From Nostoc sp. MG11 (GTDB lineage: Bacteria; Cyanobacteriota; Cyanobacteriia; Cyanobacteriales; Nostocaceae), in assembly GCF_014904695.1 (NCBI RefSeq), contig NZ_JACXXN010000005.1, positions 248,001 through 312,000 on the forward strand: a stretch of DNA of 64,000 nucleotides, given 5' to 3'. The position numbers and the translations under genes were made by a program. Positions 55,794 through 62,200 of the stretch are shown in pieces (position 1 is the first letter of the stretch; every line of letters begins with the position of its first letter). Below the pieces are notes generated by a model. It saw nothing but the letters and a program-made list of their open reading frames with translations, was not told the origin of the DNA and searched no databases.

Positions 55794-55853
55794 AGTTAAT
55801 TGTGTTCAGCTTAAATACTTATAACTATTTAGTCACAAAATTTTAAACTGCTT

Positions 55854-56870
55854 ATGCGTGCAATGATTTTGGAAGCACCGCGTCAACCTCTGCGCTTAAT
55901 TGACCTGCCAGTGCCAAAACCGAATCCTGAGCAAGTGTTGATTCGCGTTCATGCTTGCGCTGTCTGCCGTACAGATTTACACATCGTTGATGGAGAATTG
56001 ACACACCCAAAACTACCTCTGATACCTGGGCATCAAATTGTGGGTACTATTGAGGCGATCGGCGATGCCTGCGGCAAGCCGCCTGAAGGGCGTCTACGAG
56101 TTGATAAATTTACTATAGGTCAGCGGGTTGGCGTTCCCTGGCTAGGTCATACTTGCGATCGCTGCCGTTATTGTCTCTCTGGTCGGGAAAATCTCTGCGA
56201 TTATGCTGAGTTTACAGGTTACAACCTCGACGGCGGCTATGCTGAGTATACCGTAGCCAACTACCGCTTTTGCTTTCCTCTAGACCCTAGCTATCCTGAC
56301 TTACAAGCTGCACCCCTATTGTGTGGTGGCTTAATTGGCTATCGTGCTTACAGAATGACTGGTGATGCTGAAAAACTAGGTTTTTATGGCTTTGGTTCAG
56401 CCGCCCACATTTTAATTCAACTAGCTCGTTATCAAGGGCGTCAAGTATTTGCTTTTACCCGTTCTGGTGATATTGAGGGACAAAAGTTTGCTCGTCAACT
56501 GGGTGCAACTTGGGCGGGTGACTCAGATGTATTACCTCCAGAACCCTTGGATGCAGCGATTATTTTTGCTCCCATAGGGAAGTTAGTACCGGCTGCTTTG
56601 CGTGCAGTCGCTAAAGGTGGCGTTGTAGTGTGTGCTGGTATTCACATGAGTGATATTCCCTCTTTTCCCTATGAAATTCTTTGGGAAGAAAGGATGTTGC
56701 GGTCTGTTGCAAATCTAACTCGCCAAGATGGAGAGGAGTTTTTGGCGTTAGCACCCAGAGTTCCCATCCGCACAGAGGTGAATTCCTTCCCGTTAAGTGA
56801 AGCGAATGCAGCTTTGGATGCACTTCGCAGTGGTAAATTTGAAGGCTCGGCTGTTTTAGTAATTGACTAG
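55854..56870 (+). CDS. Zinc-dependent alcohol dehydrogenase (MDR family, AdhP-like)
   Basis: 338 residues. GroES-like domain 1-150 and Rossmann domain about 150-290. Catalytic zinc ligands C38 (CAVCRTDLH), H60 (PGHQIVG) and C157 (PLLCGG); structural zinc cysteines C101, C104, C107 and C115 (CDRCRYCLSGRENLC). The Glu usually after H60 is Gln (GHQ), as in some bacterial members. NAD(P) binding near FYGFGSAAHI. Residues about 71-84 (DACGKPPEGRLRVD) look like a dispersed repeat inserted in frame. The next gene starts 10 bases after its stop, so the two are co-transcribed. Confidence 0.88.
   Translation: MRAMILEAPRQPLRLIDLPVPKPNPEQVLIRVHACAVCRTDLHIVDGELTHPKLPLIPGHQIVGTIEAIGDACGKPPEGRLRVDKFTIGQRVGVPWLGHTCDRCRYCLSGRENLCDYAEFTGYNLDGGYAEYTVANYRFCFPLDPSYPDLQAAPLLCGGLIGYRAYRMTGDAEKLGFYGFGSAAHILIQLARYQGRQVFAFTRSGDIEGQKFARQLGATWAGDSDVLPPEPLDAAIIFAPIGKLVPAALRAVAKGGVVVCAGIHMSDIPSFPYEILWEERMLRSVANLTRQDGEEFLALAPRVPIRTEVNSFPLSEANAALDALRSGKFEGSAVLVID
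56060..56105. repeat. Dispersed repeat inserted in frame in the alcohol dehydrogenase gene
   Basis: GGCGATGCCTGCGGCAAGCC and the following GGGCGTCTACGAG are GC-rich and of the GCGATGCCTGCGGC...CTACG type scattered in Nostoc-like genomes. Relatives of the enzyme have only a short turn here. Confidence 0.55.
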
Positions 56871-56880
56871 GAGTTTGAAA

Positions 56881-57708
56881 ATGAATCAAGTTTTACAAGA
56901 TTTATCGACACCCAACTTAGTGACAGCCCTCGAAAACAACATGTTCGCATTCTTTACGAACTATGGTCGTGCGCCACATCGGGAAATCTGCTCTACATCT
57001 AACTTGATTCGTTTTTGTACTGGTATTTCCTTTGCGTTTTTCAACGGTGTTTTTCGCGCTCAATTCGAGCCTAACCAAATCGATGCTGCGATCGCCAAAA
57101 CTCTCAACTACTTTACCGCACAACAGCTACCAATGTTTTGGTGGACAGGGCCAGCAACCCAACCGCCTGAATTGGGAAAGTATTTAGAAGCCCACGGATT
57201 AAGCAATTCAGGTGAATCACCTGTGATGGCGATTGATTTGTTGACTTTATCTGATGAACAGCCTTTACCAACAGATTTAGCAATCGCCCAGGTTAGCGAC
57301 AGCGAAACCCTCAAGCATTGGGTACGGATAGCAACAGTTGGCTTTGAAGTTCCCGATACAGAATTCGATGCTTTTTTTGACTTAGAGTTAAGCTTGGGGA
57401 TTAATTCCCAGGAGTATATACGTTTTATCGGCTGGTGGAAAGGTTTACCAGTTGTAACTTCAGCCTTGTATCTAGATCCACAAGTAGCAGGGGTCTACGT
57501 TGTAGCTACAACCCCAGAAGCAAGAGGAAGGGGATTCGCATCAGCACTGGTGCTAGCTGCACTAAAGAAAGCCCGCACCCTTGGATACCGTGTAGCGACA
57601 TTGCAAGCCTCAAAAATGGGTGTGAACGTATATCGTCGGCTTGGATTTCAGGAGTACTGTAAGACAAGTTTTTATCTTTGGACGGGTAAACCAAATCACA
57701 ATCAGTAG
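56881..57708 (+). CDS. GNAT family N-acetyltransferase
   Basis: 275 residues from ATG 56881, which has TAGGAG 7 bases ahead. The acetyl-CoA site is seen at about 210-235 (YVVATTPEARGRGFASALVL, with the RxxGxG/A pattern) and the C-terminal strand pair at NVYRRLGFQEYCKTSFYLW. The N-terminal half (about 1-130) is a second, degenerate GNAT-like fold, as in two-domain members. Substrate unknown. Ten bases separate it from the alcohol dehydrogenase, so it is probably in the same operon. Confidence 0.82.
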   Translation: MNQVLQDLSTPNLVTALENNMFAFFTNYGRAPHREICSTSNLIRFCTGISFAFFNGVFRAQFEPNQIDAAIAKTLNYFTAQQLPMFWWTGPATQPPELGKYLEAHGLSNSGESPVMAIDLLTLSDEQPLPTDLAIAQVSDSETLKHWVRIATVGFEVPDTEFDAFFDLELSLGINSQEYIRFIGWWKGLPVVTSALYLDPQVAGVYVVATTPEARGRGFASALVLAALKKARTLGYRVATLQASKMGVNVYRRLGFQEYCKTSFYLWTGKPNHNQ

Positions 57709-57732
57709 GGGTGTACAGCTAGCCGTGCGCCC

Positions 57733-58029
57733 CTAGCGCCTAACTTCAAATCCCCGGAACCCTTCAGGTTCTTCATACTCAACCACAACCTCTTTGACCA
57801 CAGCAGCAGGTGGCCCAGAGTGACACCAACGAACCATTTCTTCTACAACTTCCAGCGCCCCTTCAAAAACTGCTTCCACACGATCATCGGAGAGATTTCG
57901 CACCCAACCAGTTAATCCTAACTGGCTAGCTGTATCCACAGTGGCGTAGCGATAGCCTACTCCTTGGACTCGGCCAGAAATGAATACATGGGCGCGAATT
58001 AACTTTGGCAGTGGTGTGGAATTCTGCAT
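57733..58029 (-). CDS. acyP: Acylphosphatase
   Basis: 98 residues, the normal size. The signature GRVQGVGYRYATVDTASQLG gives the phosphate-binding loop with catalytic Arg, and GWVRNLSDDRVEAVFEG the catalytic Asn and the strand after it. Hydrolyses acyl phosphates such as carbamoyl phosphate in the cytosol. Convergent with the GNAT gene; ATG at 58029. Confidence 0.93.
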   Translation of the reverse strand: MQNSTPLPKLIRAHVFISGRVQGVGYRYATVDTASQLGLTGWVRNLSDDRVEAVFEGALEVVEEMVRWCHSGPPAAVVKEVVVEYEEPEGFRGFEVRR

Positions 58030-58100
58030 ACACTAGTCTATTCTTTACGATTCCAGTCTACCTAGTTTATGTATGCACAACCCATTTTTAGCTCACGAAA

Positions 58101-58310
58101 TTAATCGCGGTCTTCGTCGTCCTCGTCATCTTCGTCGTCTTCGTCGTCACGACGTCTGTATTCGCGGTCTTCGTCTTCATCGTCGCGGTATGCAGACTGG
58201 TAATCTTCGTCTTCGTCGTCACGACGTCTGTATTCGCGGTCTTCGTCTTCATCGTCACGTCGTTTTTGCTTCCCACCAACTATATTTCCGAACACATCAC
58301 CTATTCCCAT
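58101..58310 (-). CDS. Highly charged Asp/Glu/Arg repeat protein
   Basis: 69 residues. After a short start (MGIGDVFGNIVGGKQKRR) the chain is almost only D, E, R and Y, with the unit RRDDEDEDREYR repeated at 24-residue intervals and a final run of DDE triplets. AGGAG lies 8 bases ahead of ATG 58310, which supports real translation. At DNA level a 72-bp tandem duplication (from 58139 and from 58211) is visible. Such acidic, disordered proteins may bind metal ions, nucleic-acid-binding proteins or basic peptides; no family known. Confidence 0.6.
   Translation of the reverse strand: MGIGDVFGNIVGGKQKRRDDEDEDREYRRRDDEDEDYQSAYRDDEDEDREYRRRDDEDDEDDEDDEDRD
58139..58256. repeat. 72-bp tandem duplication in the acidic protein gene
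   Basis: CTTCGTCGTCACGACGTCTG and the following 26 bases occur at 58139 and again at 58211. The period of 72 keeps the frame (24 codons), which suggests the repeat number can vary without frameshift. Confidence 0.75.
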
Positions 58311-58551
58311 AACTTTTCTCCTAAGTTAGCAAGTCTTTTTATCTATGGTTACTTTAAGCAGTGTGTCTGAGGTTTGTAGCAGATAAATCTTCCAGCAGGT
58401 GTAAATCAAGATAAAATCATCCCTATCTTTGGGAGTCTGCCAAAGTAGTGATAAAGTATTTTTTACTAACTATTATGCATTTCATTAGTCAGTGATCAAT
58501 CATACACACGCATAGCAAAACAACTGACAGTTTTTAAATTGTGAATTGCTT

Positions 58552-58932
58552 ATGTCTAACCTACCACCACTGAATACAGAAACCATTTGGGCAATCCTTG
58601 AAGATAAACTTGCTGATGCGATCGTTAACCAGATGATATGGCATTATTTAGGCTATCGCTACAACTCCTCAACTGAAACATGGGATACTAGCGCAGTTAC
58701 TCCCGAATGGCGGGATGAATACCCACAACCGCCAGATTTTATAGATAGTCGCCCCGCAATAGTCAAGCTAACTCGTTCTATTCCTTCAGAAAATAAACAA
58801 TTATTAAAAGAAAAACTTGGTTTTAAAGGTTACAAAATCGGTGAATTTGTCCCTCGACAAACTCGCAGAGCAACAGCAGCAAATTGGTTATTAAGTTATC
58901 TGCAACAAACTTACACTGAAAATATTTTGTAG
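58552..58932 (+). CDS. DUF1823 family protein
   Basis: 126 residues from ATG 58552 (MSNLPPLNTETIWAILEDKL). The text NQMIWHYLGYRYN, PPDFIDSRPAIVKLTRSIP, KEKLGFKGYKIGEF and RQTRRATAANWLLSYL is that of DUF1823, a conserved family of cyanobacteria and plastids with no known function. Basic and Trp/Tyr-rich, no signal peptide. Stands alone between a divergent and a same-direction gene. Confidence 0.85.
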   Translation: MSNLPPLNTETIWAILEDKLADAIVNQMIWHYLGYRYNSSTETWDTSAVTPEWRDEYPQPPDFIDSRPAIVKLTRSIPSENKQLLKEKLGFKGYKIGEFVPRQTRRATAANWLLSYLQQTYTENIL

Positions 58933-59172
58933 CTTGTAGATTAGTATTGTCTTTGCAAAAAGAATAACTATTAACTTTAACTTATTCATGTCTAATTACT
59001 TAAATTAAAAATGTCAAAAACAGTTAAAAATAAAAAAATATCCAGTAATAACTAAACATTTATTCCTGAAGATAGAGGTAATGCTTGTTTAACTATTTCC
59101 GGCGAGCGATTTCCAAATTTAATTTCTCATTAGACAATACTGCTACCCAGATTTTATATTCCTAACACTTCT

Positions 59173-60831
59173 ATGGCAAAGCCAATTGAATTTAATTTAT
59201 TTGCACCATACAACAAAGGAGCTTCATTAATAGGTTCTTTTTCTGATTGGCAAGAAATCCAAATGGAAAAAGGTGATGATGGCTATTTTCGCACAACTGT
59301 TGATCTAGAAGACGGCACTTATCAATATAAATTCCGTGTTCAATCAAATTCATGGTTTTTTGAACTAGAACAATGGGTTGATGTCACAGATCCTTATGCA
59401 ACTGATATTGATGAATCAACTGGAAAAGATAATGGTGTTGTAAGAATTAAAGATGGTCAAAGAATTGTTGATACATATATCTGGCAACATGATGACAAAC
59501 CTCTCCCGGCTGACCATGAATTAGTTATCTATGAACTACACGTAGCTGACTTTTCTGGTGGTGAAGATGACCCTTATGCACGAGGAAAGTATAAACACGT
59601 TATTGAAAAGTTAGATCACCTGTCTGAATTAGGAATTAATGCTATTGAGTTGATGCCACTTAAAGAATATCCTGGCGATTACAGCTGGGGTTATAACCCC
59701 CGCCATTTCTTTGCAACAGAATCTAGTTATGGTTCTACTGCTGAGTTAAAGCAGCTGATTGATGAGTGTCATGGCCGGGGTATTCGCATAATTATTGACG
59801 GTATTTATAACCACTCAGAAGCAGGCAGTCCCTTAACACAAATTGACCATGATTACTGGTATCATCACGAGCCACGTGACCCTGACAATAACTGGGGTCC
59901 TGAATTTAATTACGAACATTACGACGAGAAATTAGATACTTATCCTGCTCGTAAATTTATTGGTGATACGATCCGTTTTTGGGTTGGTGAATATCACATA
60001 GATGGTATCCGTTATGATGCGGCACGGCAAATTGCCAACTACGACTTCATGCACTGGATTGTTCAAGAAGCAAAAAATACTGCTAGCATGAAGCCTTTTT
60101 ACAACGTTGCCGAACATATTCCAGAAACTACCAGTATCACCAATGTAGACGGGCCAATGGATGGTTGCTGGCATGACAGTTTCTATCACTGTATCCTCGA
60201 ACATATCTGCGGTGATACATTTGATTTAGAGCGCCTTAAAGATGTCATCGACTGCAAACGTCAAGGCTTTATGGGTGCGACAAATGTGGTAAATTACTTA
60301 ACTAACCATGACCACAACCACGTTCTGGTAGAGTTGGGAAATCGTGAGATTTTTGACGAAGAAGCTTTTAGACGGACTAAACTGGGAGCAGCAATTCTCA
60401 TGACAGCTGTCGGAGTTCCTTTGATTTGGATGGGTGAAGAATTTGGCGAGTACAAACCCAAAACTCCAGAATCAGCCAAAATCGATTGGACGCTGTTAGG
60501 TAATGACTTAAACCGAAGCTTGTTTGAGTACTACAAAGGCTTAACCAATCTACGTAAAGATAATCATGCTCTCTATACAGAGAATATTGATTTTATCCAC
60601 GAAAATCCAGAGGCGAAGGTACTAGCTTATAGCCGCTGGAATGATGAAGGCTCTCGTGTTGTTGTTGTAGCCAATTTCTCAGAAAATTTCCTGGGTGGCT
60701 ATCACGTTCCTAACTTTCCTAGTAATGGTACATGGCACGAGTGGACAGGTAATTATGATGTTGAAGCTGGTGATGATGGTATCCTGACAGACTTGGGGCC
60801 ATACGAAGCTAAAGTGTTTGTATGGCATTAA
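59173..60831 (+). CDS. GH13 alpha-amylase family enzyme with N-terminal CBM48-like domain
   Basis: 552 residues. Residues 1-105 form a CBM48/isoamylase-N-like beta domain (FNLFAPYNKGASLIGSFSDW). The (beta/alpha)8 barrel runs from about 118 to 450, with catalytic D282 (DGIRYDAARQ), E314 (VAEHIPE) and D380 (LTNHDHNH), and DGIYNH near 209. A C-terminal beta domain ends VFVWH. The architecture is that of branching enzyme, isoamylase or trehalohydrolase-like members; at 552 residues it is short for GlgB (about 770), so the exact reaction is open. Cytosolic. Single gene followed by a hairpin. Confidence 0.85.
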   Translation: MAKPIEFNLFAPYNKGASLIGSFSDWQEIQMEKGDDGYFRTTVDLEDGTYQYKFRVQSNSWFFELEQWVDVTDPYATDIDESTGKDNGVVRIKDGQRIVDTYIWQHDDKPLPADHELVIYELHVADFSGGEDDPYARGKYKHVIEKLDHLSELGINAIELMPLKEYPGDYSWGYNPRHFFATESSYGSTAELKQLIDECHGRGIRIIIDGIYNHSEAGSPLTQIDHDYWYHHEPRDPDNNWGPEFNYEHYDEKLDTYPARKFIGDTIRFWVGEYHIDGIRYDAARQIANYDFMHWIVQEAKNTASMKPFYNVAEHIPETTSITNVDGPMDGCWHDSFYHCILEHICGDTFDLERLKDVIDCKRQGFMGATNVVNYLTNHDHNHVLVELGNREIFDEEAFRRTKLGAAILMTAVGVPLIWMGEEFGEYKPKTPESAKIDWTLLGNDLNRSLFEYYKGLTNLRKDNHALYTENIDFIHENPEAKVLAYSRWNDEGSRVVVVANFSENFLGGYHVPNFPSNGTWHEWTGNYDVEAGDDGILTDLGPYEAKVFVWH

Positions 60832-60857
60832 TCACTTAAGAAGATTACCAGATTATC

Positions 60858-60890
60858 AGATTCCCGACTTCTATAAGAAGTCGGGAATCT
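60858..60890 (+). terminator. Hairpin after the GH13 gene, sister of the ycf34 hairpin
   Basis: Arms AGATTCCCGACTTCTTATA-like, exactly AGATTCCCGACTTCT and AGAAGTCGGGAATCT around TAT-A. Compared with 9758-9790, one T-A pair is a G-C pair here, so both arms changed together. Confidence 0.65.
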
Positions 60891-60990
60891 AACAAAAAAG
60901 ATAGACAAAATAGTTGCTTTGAAAAAAATTTATAATTCTATATTACATTTTTGTTTAAAATAGAATGGCACAAATTATGAGGACTGCGCC

Positions 60991-62034
60991 ATGCAAAATA
61001 AATTATTTAATACTAATATTGATAATGACCACGTTTTATTAACTCCCAATGAAATCAAATCAAAATTACCTTTAACACTATCAGCAGAACAAACAGTTTT
61101 AAACTACAGACAGGAAATAGAACATATACTAGATTTTCAAGATAGGCGAAAATTCATAGTAGTTGGCCCATGCTCAATCCATGACCCAAAAGCAGCAATT
61201 GAGTATTCCGAGAGGTTGAAGTTTTTGGCTGAGAACGTCAAAGATAAACTGCTATTAATTATGAGGGTATATTTTGAAAAACCTAGAACAACTGTAGGAT
61301 GGAAAGGTTTAATTAATGACCCAGATATGGATGATTCTTTCCATGTAGAAAATGGTTTATTAATTGCGCGTAGCCTGTTATTAAAAATTACGGAATTGGG
61401 ATTGCCTGCTGGCACAGAGGCATTAGATCCAATAATACCACAGTATATTAGTGAACTGATTACATGGTCTGCCATTGGAGCGCGAACAACCGAATCACAA
61501 ACTCATCGTGAAATGGCAAGTGGACTTTCGATGCCTGTGGGTTTTAAAAATGGTACTGATGGTAATATTCAAGTAGCTTTGAACGCTCTACAATCAGCTA
61601 GAAATCCTCATAATTTTATTGGAATTAACCAAAATGGACAAGTAAGCGTATTTCAAACTAGAGGAAATGCTTACGGACATGTAATTTTAAGAGGCGGTAA
61701 TCAACCCAACTTTGATGCAGCAAATATCAAACTGGTAGAAGAGAAATTAAAAGAGGGGAACTTATCACCAAGAATTGTTATTGACTGTAGCCACGGCAAT
61801 ACAAATAAAGATTACAGATTACAAGCTCAAGTCTTGGAAAATGTTGTTCAACAAATAGCAGATGGGAATACATCCATAGTCGGAATGATGCTGGAATCTA
61901 ATTTGTATGAAGGTAATCAACCAATTACTGATAAGCGAGAAGAATTAAAATATGGTGTTTCTGTAACTGATAAATGTATTAATTGGGAAGAAACTGAAAG
62001 AATTATTTTGGCTGCCTACGAAAAGCTTAAGTAA
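60991..62034 (+). CDS. aroG: 3-deoxy-7-phosphoheptulonate synthase (DAHP synthase, class I AroF/G/H type)
   Basis: 347 residues. First step of the shikimate pathway, joining phosphoenolpyruvate and erythrose 4-phosphate. Signatures: VVGPCSIHDPKAAIEYSERL, MRVYFEKPRTTVGWKGLIND, IGARTTESQTHREMASGLSM with the PEP-binding Arg, VILRGGNQPN, DCSHGN with a metal ligand, and MLESNLYEGNQ. It is of the E. coli (I-alpha) form, with the N-terminal extension that carries allosteric sites for aromatic amino acids. GAGG lies ahead of ATG 60991. Whether the isozyme is Tyr- or Phe-sensitive cannot be told. Confidence 0.92.
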   Translation: MQNKLFNTNIDNDHVLLTPNEIKSKLPLTLSAEQTVLNYRQEIEHILDFQDRRKFIVVGPCSIHDPKAAIEYSERLKFLAENVKDKLLLIMRVYFEKPRTTVGWKGLINDPDMDDSFHVENGLLIARSLLLKITELGLPAGTEALDPIIPQYISELITWSAIGARTTESQTHREMASGLSMPVGFKNGTDGNIQVALNALQSARNPHNFIGINQNGQVSVFQTRGNAYGHVILRGGNQPNFDAANIKLVEEKLKEGNLSPRIVIDCSHGNTNKDYRLQAQVLENVVQQIADGNTSIVGMMLESNLYEGNQPITDKREELKYGVSVTDKCINWEETERIILAAYEKLK

Positions 62035-62045
62035 TGAAGTTTTGA

Positions 62046-62195
62046 AACGCAGAGGAATGCAGAGCAACGCAAAGGAGCGCAGCGAAAAGTTATGGAGGAG
62101 AGTTTCCCCGACCTAGGAAACTTTTCAAGTTAGAGTATCGCAGAGAAATAACTTTGTCTACCTTTGCGTTAAAACTCTGCGTCACTCTACGTTTA
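62046..62195. repeat. Short tandem repeat tracts between convergent genes
   Basis: CGCAGAGGAATGCAGAGCAA and CGCAAAGGAGCGCAGCG units lie near 62046-62083, and the complementary CTTTGCGTT...CTCTGCGTCACTCTACG near 62163-62192. The two sides can pair in RNA and may stop transcription from both sides. Confidence 0.5.
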
Positions 62196-62200
62196 AACAA

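Noticed and set aside
58073-58312. A 79-codon His/Arg/Leu-rich frame on the + strand opposite the acidic protein
   Set aside because: It is the complement of the D/E/R repeat; the minus frame has the good Shine-Dalgarno and a sensible N-terminus.
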